A stretch of 64,000 nucleotides of DNA, taken from Natronoarchaeum mannanilyticum (GTDB lineage: Archaea; Halobacteriota; Halobacteria; Halobacteriales; Natronoarchaeaceae). Below are positions 47,047 to 55,889 of the stretch, one piece after another. Made by a program: the position numbers and the translations under genes. A model generated the notes under the pieces. That model ran no database searches and was not told the DNA's origin. It saw only the letters and a list, made by a program, of their open reading frames with translations. Positions within the stretch are counted from its first letter, which is position 1; each line of letters starts with the position of its first letter. The DNA lies in NCBI RefSeq assembly GCF_039522665.1, contig NZ_BAAADV010000001.1, positions 868,001 to 932,000 of the forward strand, given 5' to 3'.

Positions 47047-47483
47047 TATTATTTTTCGTGGTATCAAACCGTATAACTCTTGCCCAAACGAATCAAGCTG
47101 AGAGGAACGAATTCATCGTACGTGACTGCAGACGAGTGGTACCGTGGCACACGGTGGTACACAGCGGCGCAGCTGTCCCGACGCGCGGGAACATCTCGCG
47201 TGACGGTAGCTGTGAAGTGTTGCGATCGCAAGCAGTACGCGCGCGAGAGCACCATGGGTTACACGAAAATAATAAGGAGTATCGATCACACGGGTCGTAG
47301 TAGATCGTGATCACCGCGAGAGATCGCGGGGATTCTAGCATTATAGATAGTGTTATATATGACGTCTTCCAATTACTCGGATAGTTCAAGCGGGGACTCA
47401 TATCAACGGTAGATCAGTTCGGCGGCGAAACGATAACCCAAACCATTAAATACACGAGGACATTATTCATCATCAATTCATCC
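47047..47483. promoter_or_regulatory. Divergent control region of the sugar ABC transporter
   Basis: This 437-base gap has no credible gene. It holds a TATA-like GTATAAC (47071-47077) for the ATPase and ATTAAATA (47445-47452) for the binding protein. Possible operators are an imperfect palindrome at 47139-47160 with the direct repeat GTGGTAC-N11-GTGGTAC, the palindrome GTGATCAC at 47308-47315, and CGCGA-N4-TCGCG shortly after. TTACTCGGA at 47373-47381 matches the elements between the two GAPDH genes. Confidence 0.55.
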
Positions 47484-48722
47484 ATGCCAATGGATAGACG
47501 CAGCGTACTGAAAGGCGCGAGTGGTATTGCAGCAGCAAGCACCCTGTCGGGCTGTCTCGGCTTCCTCGGCGGCGGCGGCGGCGGCGGAAACCAGGGCGAC
47601 GCGATGCTCTGGCACGCGATGACCGAGTCGGAGACGGAGACGTTCGAGGAGAGCCTCAGCATCTACAACGACGAGAACGACGCCGAGATCGTCGCCGAGG
47701 AGAACGGCGACCTCCGTAACAACGTCGAGACCACGCTCCCCACCGGCGACGGCCCCGAGATGTACCGCTGGGCGCAGGACTGGGCTGGCAACCACTACCA
47801 GCGCGACTTCCTGTACGACGCCAGCGACGACATCGACTTCAACCTCGAGGACACGTTCAGCCAAGCTGCCGTGCAGGCGATCACGGTCGGCGCCGACGAC
47901 GCCGTCGTCGGGCTCCCGGTCGGCGGCGAGACAGTGACGCTGCTGTACAACAAGGACATGGTCGACTCTCCGCCCGAGACGTACGCGGAGATGGAGTCGA
48001 CCATGGAGGAGTACCACGACCCGAGCAACGGACAGTACGGCCTCTCGCACCCGATCGACGCGTACTTCGTCAGCGCCTGGATGCACGCCTTCGGCGGCTA
48101 CTACTTCCAGGTCAACGAGGACGGCGAGGGCGTGACCGGGCTGGACCTCGACGAGACCAAACGCGGGATGGAGTTCGTCCGCGACAGCATCTGGCCGTAC
48201 GTGCCGGCCGACACCAACCCCGGCCCGCAGCAGGCGATCTTCCAGAACGGAAGCGCACCGTTCGCGGTCAACGGTCCCTGGTCCATCGCGACGTTCGAGG
48301 ACAACGGCATCAACGTCGGCGTCACCTCGTTCCCGACCGTCGACGGCAACACGCCGTCGCCGTACACGGGTACCTCGATGTGGTACTTCACGACCCGCAT
48401 GGCCGACGACGAGGACCGCCGCGAGTCCGCGCTGGACTACGCCAAGTGGATCTCGCAAAGCGAGGAGCGCCAGAGAGCCTACGCCGACGCTCACAGCGAC
48501 GTCCCGGTGCTGAACTCGATCTCGGCCGAGGATCTCGGCGATCAGGTCGCCGGGTTCAAGGGCTCCTACGAGGGCGGGATCGCGATGCCGAACCACCCCA
48601 AGATGGGGTCGGTCTGGACGCCCACCGAGGACGCCATGAACGCAGTGCTACAGGACGACGCCGACATCGACTCCCGATTCGATGAGGCGGCCGAGACAGT
48701 CCGTAGCAACTGGGAAGAGTAA
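47484..48722 (+). CDS. Sugar ABC transporter substrate-binding lipoprotein
   Basis: A 412-residue secreted binding protein of the extracellular solute-binding family 1 (maltose-binding type). The signal MPMDRRSVLKGASGIAAAS carries a twin-arginine pair and a lipobox LSGC with the modified Cys at residue 24, followed by a Gly-rich linker. The mature domain has typical PEMYRWAQDWAG and GSAPFAVNGPWSIA segments. It should be anchored to the cell surface and deliver a sugar to the two permeases that follow. The second ATG (47490, MDRRS) is an equally good start. Confidence 0.94.
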   Translation: MPMDRRSVLKGASGIAAASTLSGCLGFLGGGGGGGNQGDAMLWHAMTESETETFEESLSIYNDENDAEIVAEENGDLRNNVETTLPTGDGPEMYRWAQDWAGNHYQRDFLYDASDDIDFNLEDTFSQAAVQAITVGADDAVVGLPVGGETVTLLYNKDMVDSPPETYAEMESTMEEYHDPSNGQYGLSHPIDAYFVSAWMHAFGGYYFQVNEDGEGVTGLDLDETKRGMEFVRDSIWPYVPADTNPGPQQAIFQNGSAPFAVNGPWSIATFEDNGINVGVTSFPTVDGNTPSPYTGTSMWYFTTRMADDEDRRESALDYAKWISQSEERQRAYADAHSDVPVLNSISAEDLGDQVAGFKGSYEGGIAMPNHPKMGSVWTPTEDAMNAVLQDDADIDSRFDEAAETVRSNWEE

Positions 48723-48743
48723 CCCAGCCACCAGAAATTTTTT

Positions 48744-49709
48744 ATGAGCCTGTCTAGCGATTCCATCGATAGATCCTGGTTAAAGGACCGCCTACCGTCC
48801 TCCGAGGACAAGGCTGGCGCGTTAGTGCTACCGGGGCTTCTCGCCTACACCGGGTTCATGCTGTTCCCGTTGTTCTACCTGTTTTTCCTGTCGTTCACTA
48901 GCGCGCAAGCTCCCGAGGACCTCATCAACAACACCTGGACGTTCATCGCCCTCGACAACTACCTCAATCTGATTCAGGAGACGCAGTTCTGGCAGTCGAT
49001 GGGGATCACCTGGCTGTTCGTGTTCTGTAGCATGACGATGAAGATCGGCTTCAGCATCTTCGTCGCGCTCGTGCTCACCCACGAACGGGTCAAGGGCAAG
49101 CGCTACATGCGCGCGATCGTGATCATCCCGCTCGGTCTGCCGGGGATCTTCAAGATCACCATCTGGCGGAGCATCTTCAGCAACGCGCGATTCGGGCTGG
49201 CGAACACGCTCTACATGAACACCATGGAGACGTTGGGCCAGAGTCCGGAACCGATACAGTGGCTGGCAAACCGCTGGCTGGCGTTCGCCAGCTACGTGGT
49301 CACCGAGCTGTGGCTCGCGTACCCGTTCATGGTGATCATCATCGTGAGCGCGCTGCAGGACGTCTCCGGAGAGCTCCACGACGCGGCGAAAGTCGACGGC
49401 GCGGGCTATCTCCACCGGTTCGTCCACGTGACGCTGCCCGCGATCAAGCGGCCGGTCTGGTTCGCGTCGATCCTGACCGCGGCCGCCTCGTTCCAGCAGT
49501 TCCTGGTTCCCTACGTGTTCAACGAAGGGGGTCCAGCGAGAAACAACGAACTGATCCTCGTGTACGGATACCGCGAGGCGTTCGTCCGAACGCCACAGAA
49601 CATGGCGCTGGCGTCCGCGATCATGTTTAGCGCGCTGATCTTCATCGCGATGTTCATGTGGATCAACGTCAAGAAAGGCCGTCTCGCAGACGGGGTGCAG
49701 AACGCATGA
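48744..49709 (+). CDS. Sugar ABC transporter permease (MalF-like)
   Basis: A 321-residue inner permease with six hydrophobic helices and the ATPase-docking EAA loop ELHDAAKVDGAGYLHRFVHV at about residues 210-230. It pairs with the next permease and the divergent ATPase. It starts 21 bases after the binding-protein stop, in one operon. The last bases overlap the next gene's start (ATGA), so translation is likely coupled. Confidence 0.94.
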   Translation: MSLSSDSIDRSWLKDRLPSSEDKAGALVLPGLLAYTGFMLFPLFYLFFLSFTSAQAPEDLINNTWTFIALDNYLNLIQETQFWQSMGITWLFVFCSMTMKIGFSIFVALVLTHERVKGKRYMRAIVIIPLGLPGIFKITIWRSIFSNARFGLANTLYMNTMETLGQSPEPIQWLANRWLAFASYVVTELWLAYPFMVIIIVSALQDVSGELHDAAKVDGAGYLHRFVHVTLPAIKRPVWFASILTAAASFQQFLVPYVFNEGGPARNNELILVYGYREAFVRTPQNMALASAIMFSALIFIAMFMWINVKKGRLADGVQNA

Positions 49710-50737
49710 GCATGCGACAATCCATCCTTCAGAACATCCGCGACGACATCGTCCACACGCTGCGCTGGCCGATTCGCGTCGCGGAGGACGTACAGAAGAC
49801 GATCATCGGCCTCCGAGAAGGTCGAGTTACGTACAGAGACGTCGCGACGACGGCCCTGGCGTCGCTCTCGGCGCTCGTGTTCGTCGTCCTGCTGATGTTC
49901 CCGGTGTACTGGGTGATCAACTCCTCGATCGCCGCCGGAACGCCCGCGGCGAACCTCTACAGTCAGGGGATCTTCGCGTCACCCGCCGAGTGGAACCTCG
50001 AATCCTACGGGTGGCTCTGGGGCGAGTCTGACTTCTTCTTCGAGGACGGATACCCCGGTGGCGGCGCCGGGTTCGGCGAGATCTGGAACGCCTTCCTCGC
50101 CTCGAATCTCGCCAACAGCCTCCGGCTCTCGATCCCGACGGTCGTGTTCTCGTTCCTGTTGATCGTCCCCGGCGCGTACACGCTGTCGCGCCACGAGTTC
50201 ACTGGGCGGAAACCGCTGCTGTACGGGTACGTGATGCTGACCCAGGTCGGCGGCGGGCTCAACATCGCGGCGCTGATCGCGCTGTACGTGGTGTTCAACG
50301 CGGCTGGCCTCACCAACAGCCACCTCGCGCTCGCGATGTTCTACGCGGCCGGCGCGGTGCCGTTCAACACCTGGCTGCTGAAGACGTTCATGGACAACAT
50401 CCCCGAGTCCTACACCGAGGCGGCGCTGGTCGACGGCGCCTCTCGTCGTCGGATCGTCTGGGAGGTCATCCTTCCGCTGACGAAACCCGGCCTCGCGGTG
50501 GTGCTGATCTTCACGTTCCTCGCGGGATGGAACGAGTTCATCGTCGCCCAGCTGATGCTGAGCGCCGACAGCCACCCGCTCTCGGTGGGGCTGTACTCGC
50601 TCGTCGACGAGCGCGCCACGCCGTGGTCGCAGTTCGCGGCGTACGCGCTCACCTACGCGACGCCCGTGGCGCTGATCTACTTCTTCTCCCAGCGCTACGT
50701 GGAGAGCGGCCTGTCGTTCGGCGGCATGGAAGGGTAA
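49706..50737 (+). CDS. Sugar ABC transporter permease (MalG-like)
   Basis: A 343-residue permease with six hydrophobic helices and the EAA loop ESYTEAALVDGASRRRIVWE near residue 240. MSMRQSILQNIRDD is the start at 49706, which overlaps the MalF-type gene's stop codon. An in-frame upstream start at 49658 would lie inside the previous gene. The N-terminal stretch of about 50 residues before the first helix is longer than in bacterial MalG. Confidence 0.94.
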   Translation: MSMRQSILQNIRDDIVHTLRWPIRVAEDVQKTIIGLREGRVTYRDVATTALASLSALVFVVLLMFPVYWVINSSIAAGTPAANLYSQGIFASPAEWNLESYGWLWGESDFFFEDGYPGGGAGFGEIWNAFLASNLANSLRLSIPTVVFSFLLIVPGAYTLSRHEFTGRKPLLYGYVMLTQVGGGLNIAALIALYVVFNAAGLTNSHLALAMFYAAGAVPFNTWLLKTFMDNIPESYTEAALVDGASRRRIVWEVILPLTKPGLAVVLIFTFLAGWNEFIVAQLMLSADSHPLSVGLYSLVDERATPWSQFAAYALTYATPVALIYFFSQRYVESGLSFGGMEG

Positions 50738-50826
50738 CCCCTTCCGTCGCGGCGTTTTTCTTCGAGCGGAGAGACCTACCGGACCCAAAAGGCACTTCTT
50801 ACGCCGGGGCCTACCACGGGTAACCA

Positions 50827-52065
50827 ATGGCGCACAGTCCCTCGCTTCCTGACCGCCCCCGGCTCGAACTCGACCCCGAGATGACCGACGAGGAACGGCT
50901 GGCGGCGCTTCGGGAGCACTACGCGGACATTCTCGACGTCAACGAGGAACTCACAGAACAGCTAGACGCCGCCGATCGCCGGCGCGAGGAACTCAGGGAG
51001 AAAGCCGAGAAGCTCGAACGCCAAAACGAGGCGCTCAAAACCTCCTCCCTGTACGTCGCGACGGTCGAGGAAGTGACCGACGAGGAGGTCGTCGTCAAAC
51101 AGCACGGCAACAACCAGGAGGTGCTGACCGAGGTGTCGCCGTCGCTGGCCGACGACCTGGAGGCAGGCGACCGCGTCGCGGTCAACGATTCCTTTAGCAT
51201 CCAGACGACGCTCGACCAGGAGACCGACGCGCGGGCCCAGGCGATGGAGGTCGACGAGTCGCCCGACGTCACCTACGCCGACATCGGCGGCATCGACGAG
51301 CAGATCCGGGAGGTCCGGGAGGCCGTCGAGCAGCCGCTGGTCGAGCCCGAGCGCTTCGAGGAGGCCGGTATCGACCCGCCCAGCGGCGTCCTGCTGCACG
51401 GGCCGCCGGGCACCGGCAAGACGATGCTCGCGAAGGCCGTCGCCAACGAGACCGACGCGACGTTCATCAAGATGGCCGGCTCCGAGCTCGTCCGGAAGTT
51501 CATCGGCGAGGGCTCCCGGCTGGTCCGGGACCTCTTCGAGCTGGCGACCGAGCGCGAGCCGTCGATCATCTTCATCGACGAGATCGACGCGATCGCCGCC
51601 AAGCGCACCGAGTCCAAGACCTCCGGCGACGCCGAGGTCCAGCGGACGATGATGCAGCTGCTCTCGGAGATGGACGGCTTCGAGACCCGCGGCGAGGTGC
51701 GGATCATCGCGGCGACGAACCGCTTCGACATGCTCGATCGCGCGATCCTCCGGCCCGGCCGGTTCGACCGCCTCATCGAGGTGCCCGAACCGGACTTCGA
51801 CGGCCGCGAGCAGATCCTGCAGATCCACACCCGCGACATGAACCTCTCGGACGATCTGGACTTCACGACGCTGGCCAGCCGGACCGAGGGCAAGAGCGGC
51901 GCCGAACTGGAGAGCCTGGCGACGGAGGCCGGGATGTTCGCCATCCGCGAGGGCCGCACCGAGGTTCGGATGCAGGACTTCGAGGAGGCCATGGAGAAAC
52001 TCGAAGAGGACGACGAAGCCGGCGATCAGATCGCCTCGGCCGGCTACGCCGACTACGCGTACTGA
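50827..52065 (+). CDS. pan: Proteasome-activating nucleotidase
   Basis: A 412-residue AAA+ unfoldase that feeds proteins to the 20S proteasome. An N-terminal coiled coil (about residues 35-75) is followed by an OB domain and an AAA domain with Walker A GPPGTGKTMLAKA, Walker B IIFIDEIDAIA and sensor/Arg-finger residues in AILRPGRFDR. The C-terminus reads ADYAY, so the Tyr is last rather than second to last as in the canonical HbYX docking motif. The gene stands alone, as is usual in haloarchaea, which often have two PAN paralogues. Confidence 0.96.
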   Translation: MAHSPSLPDRPRLELDPEMTDEERLAALREHYADILDVNEELTEQLDAADRRREELREKAEKLERQNEALKTSSLYVATVEEVTDEEVVVKQHGNNQEVLTEVSPSLADDLEAGDRVAVNDSFSIQTTLDQETDARAQAMEVDESPDVTYADIGGIDEQIREVREAVEQPLVEPERFEEAGIDPPSGVLLHGPPGTGKTMLAKAVANETDATFIKMAGSELVRKFIGEGSRLVRDLFELATEREPSIIFIDEIDAIAAKRTESKTSGDAEVQRTMMQLLSEMDGFETRGEVRIIAATNRFDMLDRAILRPGRFDRLIEVPEPDFDGREQILQIHTRDMNLSDDLDFTTLASRTEGKSGAELESLATEAGMFAIREGRTEVRMQDFEEAMEKLEEDDEAGDQIASAGYADYAY

Positions 52066-52239
52066 CGACGGCGTTCGTCCGCGCTGACGGGGCTGCTCGC
52101 CACTTTTCTCGCCCGCATCCGTCGCCCGACGCCATTCCCACCGTCGCGGAGCGCCGGCTCACCGCCGCGACGACAGCGTCCCGACGGTTCCGCCCGGCCG
52201 ATTCGTAACGCATTATCCCGCGCGCGCACTTGTCCGGGT

Positions 52240-52734
52240 ATGGAACCGATTCGGATCGTCTGGGGGACCGGCGAGGGCCCCACCGAGATGGCGTCGTACG
52301 ACGCCGCGCTGGCCGACGCCGGGATCGAGAACTACAACCTCGTCTCGGTCTCCTCGATCGTCCCCGCGGGCGCGGAGATCGACCCCGTCGGGACCGCGCC
52401 GGACCTCGGCCCCGCGGGCGAGCGTCTCACCGTCGTCGAAGGGCGCGCGACGGCGCCACCGGCCGCGGACGCGACGGCCGCCGACACCGTCAGCGCGGGG
52501 CTCGGCTGGGTCCGCGACGACGACGGCCCGGGGCTGTTCTACGAGGCGGCCGGCCGAACGTCGCCGGACGAGGCCAGCCGCCGCGTGATCGAAGGGCTCG
52601 AAGCCGGCCAGGAGCTCCGCGACTGGGCGTTCGGCGAACCGGAGTATCAGGTCGTCAGCGCCGACGTCGCGGAGGACAGACACACGACCGTCGTCGTGAT
52701 CGCGGCGTACGGCCGGAGCGAGCCGATTCTCTGA
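52240..52734 (+). CDS. pdaD: Pyruvoyl-dependent arginine decarboxylase
   Basis: A 164-residue proenzyme that cleaves itself between S38 and S39 in NLVSVSSIVPAGAE to make the pyruvoyl cofactor, then converts arginine to agmatine. The GLGWVRDDDG and FYEAAGR segments and size match archaeal PdaD. In archaea agmatine is a precursor of polyamines and of the agmatidine base in tRNA-Ile2. The ATG at 52240 is typical, with a TATA-like GCATTATCCC about 30 bases before it. Confidence 0.95.
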   Translation: MEPIRIVWGTGEGPTEMASYDAALADAGIENYNLVSVSSIVPAGAEIDPVGTAPDLGPAGERLTVVEGRATAPPAADATAADTVSAGLGWVRDDDGPGLFYEAAGRTSPDEASRRVIEGLEAGQELRDWAFGEPEYQVVSADVAEDRHTTVVVIAAYGRSEPIL

Positions 52735-52873
52735 GGCCGTCGCGGCACCCGACACAGCCGTCCGGAGCGGTCGAACGGACACGTCATTTTATGCCGGACG
52801 AACGTGAAGGATTTAGTATCACACGCCGTGCCAACACCCACCATGCCGACTGGCCGGCGGACGAGGTGAAATC

Positions 52874-53317
52874 ATGTCACAGCTGTACCTCGCGAGTACG
52901 ATCGCGACCGGCGCCGCGCTGCTCGTCGTCGCGTACCTGTTCGCCCGGACGAACGAACGTCACCGCGCCGCGGCCGTCGGTTCGTTCGAATCGCGGAGAC
53001 CGCAGAGCACCGGGGGAACGACCGACTCGCAACTGAGTCGGCTCGCGCGGACGCCGCTCGCCTGGTATCTGGGCTTCGCGGCGGCGGCGCTCGGCGTCGT
53101 CGGGGCGGGAATCGCCGCGGTCGCCGGCCTCGCCGGCAGCGCGGGTGCCGTCGCCGCGCTGGCGCTCGTCGCGCTCGTCGGCCTGTACCTCGTCGTCGGG
53201 ACGTACGCGATGGCCAAGAGCCGCGGGCGGCCCGAGTCGCTGGCCGTCGCCGAGGGGATCGGCGTGCTCGGCGGGCTCGCGCTCCTCGGGATGGTCGTCG
53301 TCCTGGTGCTGGGCTGA
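52874..53317 (+). CDS. Membrane protein, unknown function
   Basis: A 147-residue protein with four hydrophobic segments (about residues 4-22, 63-88, 90-112 and 122-146) and a polar loop rich in Ser/Thr/Gln between the first two. No motif was recognised. Only two bases separate it from the next gene, so they are almost certainly one operon and may act together. Confidence 0.72.
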   Translation: MSQLYLASTIATGAALLVVAYLFARTNERHRAAAVGSFESRRPQSTGGTTDSQLSRLARTPLAWYLGFAAAALGVVGAGIAAVAGLAGSAGAVAALALVALVGLYLVVGTYAMAKSRGRPESLAVAEGIGVLGGLALLGMVVVLVLG

Positions 53318-53319
53318 CC

Positions 53320-54039
53320 GTGCCGAGCGACGACCGACGAGCCGACGGCGGACGGGCCGAGGCGACGCCGGCGGCGGGCCATCGCCTCGCGGCGACGCTC
53401 GCGCGCCGAGACGTGCAAGCGGTCACGGCGCTGATCGTCGCGCAGGCGATACTGGTCGCGGGCTACTTCGCGGCGACGAGCGCTCGCCCGACCAGCCTCC
53501 GGTACGTTTGGTACCCGGTAGTCTGGATCACGGTCGGCGTCTGGGCGGCCGCGTCGCGCTCGACGCCGTCGGCGGATCGACGCCGCCGCGTGCTGGCGGC
53601 GGCCGTGGCCGCCGGCTACCTGCTCGTCCTCGCCCGGCTGGGAAACGTCGTCGCCCCCGCGAGCCACGGCGCCGGCGGCGTGCGCGTGATCGCGGCGTCG
53701 CCGGGATGGGGCCCGACGCTCCAGTACAGCGGCGCGGCGCTGACGGTGACCGCGATTCCGTTCGTCGTGATCGGCTACGCCGCGCTGTCGTACCTGGTGT
53801 ACGCCGCGGTGCTCGACGCCAGCGGCGCGGCGCTGTCCGGACTGGTCGGACTGGCGGCCTGCGCGAGCTGTAGCCTCCCGCTGGTCGCCGCGCTGATCGC
53901 GGGCATCGCGGGCACCGGCGCCGCGAACGCGGCGTACGCTCTCTCGCTCGACGTCGCGACGCTGGCGTACCTCCTGTCGGCGGCGGGGCTGTACTGGGGG
54001 CCGGCGATCGGCGGGGCGATCGGCGGTCGGCCGTCGTGA
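53320..54039 (+). CDS. Membrane protein with CASC motif, unknown function
   Basis: A 239-residue protein starting at a GTG, with a polar N-terminal tail of about 35 residues and six hydrophobic helices. A C-A-S-C motif (LAACASCSLPLVAALI, about residue 185) faces a helix, a spacing that could bind copper or heme or form a disulfide. It shares an operon with the preceding membrane protein and converges with the oxidase subunit IV-like gene. A role in oxidase assembly is only a guess from position. Confidence 0.72.
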   Translation: MPSDDRRADGGRAEATPAAGHRLAATLARRDVQAVTALIVAQAILVAGYFAATSARPTSLRYVWYPVVWITVGVWAAASRSTPSADRRRRVLAAAVAAGYLLVLARLGNVVAPASHGAGGVRVIAASPGWGPTLQYSGAALTVTAIPFVVIGYAALSYLVYAAVLDASGAALSGLVGLAACASCSLPLVAALIAGIAGTGAANAAYALSLDVATLAYLLSAAGLYWGPAIGGAIGGRPS

Positions 54040-54056
54040 CTGGCCGAAATCGGGAG

Positions 54057-54323
54057 TCAGCTCCAGACCGAGAACGTCGCCGCGCCGGCGAGCAAGAGCA
54101 CCATAAAGAGGCCGGTGAGCATCACGTAGGTCACCGGTCGGGGCTCCTCGCGCAGGTGCTGGAAGTAGCCCGCGATCAGGCCGATCTTGATCGCGGCGGC
54201 GACGAACGTCGCGGCGATCGCCTGCTGGTAGCTCAGGAAGGCGACTTCGAAGAACGCGAACTTCGAGATCGCCAGCGCCATCAGCACGACGTAGATCGCG
54301 AAGTACGTCCGGAGCGACGCCAT
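54057..54323 (-). CDS. Cytochrome c oxidase subunit IV-like protein
   Basis: An 88-residue membrane protein with three hydrophobic helices (MASLRTYFAIYVVLMALAIS, then about 35-52 and 63-83). The middle contains IKIGLIAGYFQHLREEP, the signature of the prokaryotic cytochrome oxidase subunit IV / CoxD-like family (A-x-x-K-x-x-L-x-x-x-x-F-x-H-L). It is a small accessory subunit that stabilises the oxidase. It starts at the ATG at 54323; an upstream extension is unlikely. The main oxidase subunits lie about 2.5 kb away on the same strand. Confidence 0.87.
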   Translation of the reverse strand: MASLRTYFAIYVVLMALAISKFAFFEVAFLSYQQAIAATFVAAAIKIGLIAGYFQHLREEPRPVTYVMLTGLFMVLLLAGAATFSVWS

Positions 54324-54467
54324 CACTATCCATCTGGGTCGCCCGAAACTTATAGATTCGCCTGTGAATAACACGCACGCTACCGCGGAGCAACCGCCGT
54401 CGTGCCGCCGGATCGAGCGGAGCAGACGACAGGATGATGATGCTCGGCCGGCACGGTGCAGACGAGA

Positions 54468-55883
54468 ATGACAGCGGGCTCACTGCGCGGACGCCGCGCC
54501 GTAGCGACGGCCGCGCTGGCGCTGACGGTCGGCGTCGCCGTCGGCAGCGACGTCGCGGCGGCGAGCAACGTCGTCAGCGGCCTGCAGGGCGGCAGCGGCA
54601 CCGTGACGGTGCCGACGTGGCTGTTCTTGCTGACCGGCGGGGCGGTCATCGCGGCCTCGGGGATGCTCTCGATGCTCGTGACCGATCGGGCGTTCCTGGA
54701 GGAGATCCACAGCTGGTCGCTGACGCTGCCGGAACCCGAGGCGGTTCGGAAATGGCTCGGCAGACTGGGCGCAGCGGTCACCGCGATCGTGCTGGCGCTG
54801 GTCGTCTACACCGGCTTCACCGGCCCGCAGCTCGGGAGCGCGAGCTTCGCCGTGCTGGTCGTGTTCGTCGGCGCGCGCGCCGGGCTGACGATGGTCGCGT
54901 ACGCCGTCGGGAACCCCTGGCCGGCGATCGATCCGTGGCGTCGCGTCGCCGCCGCGCTTCCCCACGGCTTCGTCGAGTACCCCGCCGACTGGAAGCGCTG
55001 GCCCGCGGTCGCCGCGCTGCTGGCGCTAATCTACGTCGAGATCGTGACACCGCTGACGCAGTCCCCCGCGACGCTCGCCTGGGCCGTGCTGGGCTACTCG
55101 GCGTTCGCGGTCGCGGGCGCCGTCGCGGTCGGGCCCGACGCCTGGGTCCGGAACGGCGACCCCGTCTCGACGTGGTTCCGGTTCTACGGAGCCGTCGGGC
55201 CGCTCCAGCGCACGGGCGAGGGCTGGTCGCTGCGCCCGCCCGGATCGCGGCTCCGCGAGGCCGATCTCGTCACCGACCTCTCGGACGTCGCCTTCGTCGT
55301 GTTGCTGGTCTGGGAGCTAACCCTGAGCGGGTTCGTCGTGACGCCGCCGGGCGAGACGGTCGTCGAGGCGCTGGTCGGCGTCGGCCTCCCGCCGGTCGTC
55401 GCGTACTTGCTGCTCCTGCTCGCCGGCTTCGCGCTATTCTTGGGCGCGTACCTGCTGGCGGCCCGCCGTTCGCGCGAGCGCGCGACGACGTACCTCACGG
55501 CTCGCTACCTCGCGCTGCGCTTCGCCCCCTCGCTGCTGGCGATCGCGGGCGGCTACCACCTCGCGCACTACTTCGCCTTCTTCGTCTCGCAGACGCCGTC
55601 GCTGTGGACCGCGCTGGTCAACCCGCTCTCGCCGCCCGCGCCGCCGGCGTTCACCCGGCTGGTGCTGCCGGGCTGGTTCGGCACGCTCGACATCGCCTTC
55701 GTGCTCGCGGGACACGTGCTGGCGGTCTGGGCGGCCCACGCGACCTCCTTCGACCTGTTCCCCGGGCGCCTGCAGGCGATCCGCAGCCAGATCCCCTTCG
55801 TCGCCGTGATGGTCGCCTACACGATGCTGTCGCTGTGGCTGCTGTCGATGCCGACCGGGACGACGCCGTTCGTGCAGGGGTGA
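54468..55883 (+). CDS. Polytopic membrane protein in the oxidase region, unknown
   Basis: A 471-residue protein with about ten to eleven hydrophobic helices and a signal-like N-terminus (RRAVATAALALTVGVAVGSD). Conserved-looking loops include GNPWPAIDPWRR, VEYPADWKRWPA and GYHLAHYFAFF with paired histidines that might ligate heme or copper. No family was recognised. It is opposed to the subunit IV-like gene, so an oxidase-related role rests on location only. The ATG at 54468 is chosen; a GTG lies four codons upstream. Confidence 0.75.
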   Translation: MTAGSLRGRRAVATAALALTVGVAVGSDVAAASNVVSGLQGGSGTVTVPTWLFLLTGGAVIAASGMLSMLVTDRAFLEEIHSWSLTLPEPEAVRKWLGRLGAAVTAIVLALVVYTGFTGPQLGSASFAVLVVFVGARAGLTMVAYAVGNPWPAIDPWRRVAAALPHGFVEYPADWKRWPAVAALLALIYVEIVTPLTQSPATLAWAVLGYSAFAVAGAVAVGPDAWVRNGDPVSTWFRFYGAVGPLQRTGEGWSLRPPGSRLREADLVTDLSDVAFVVLLVWELTLSGFVVTPPGETVVEALVGVGLPPVVAYLLLLLAGFALFLGAYLLAARRSRERATTYLTARYLALRFAPSLLAIAGGYHLAHYFAFFVSQTPSLWTALVNPLSPPAPPAFTRLVLPGWFGTLDIAFVLAGHVLAVWAAHATSFDLFPGRLQAIRSQIPFVAVMVAYTMLSLWLLSMPTGTTPFVQG

Positions 55884-55889
55884 TCGAGG

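Noticed and set aside
47080-47310. 76-codon frame in the ABC intergenic region
   Set aside because: Composition unlike haloarchaeal proteins and it covers the palindromes and promoter elements.
52230-53036. 268-codon frame over the arginine decarboxylase gene
   Set aside because: Arg-rich shadow of pdaD running into the intergenic region.
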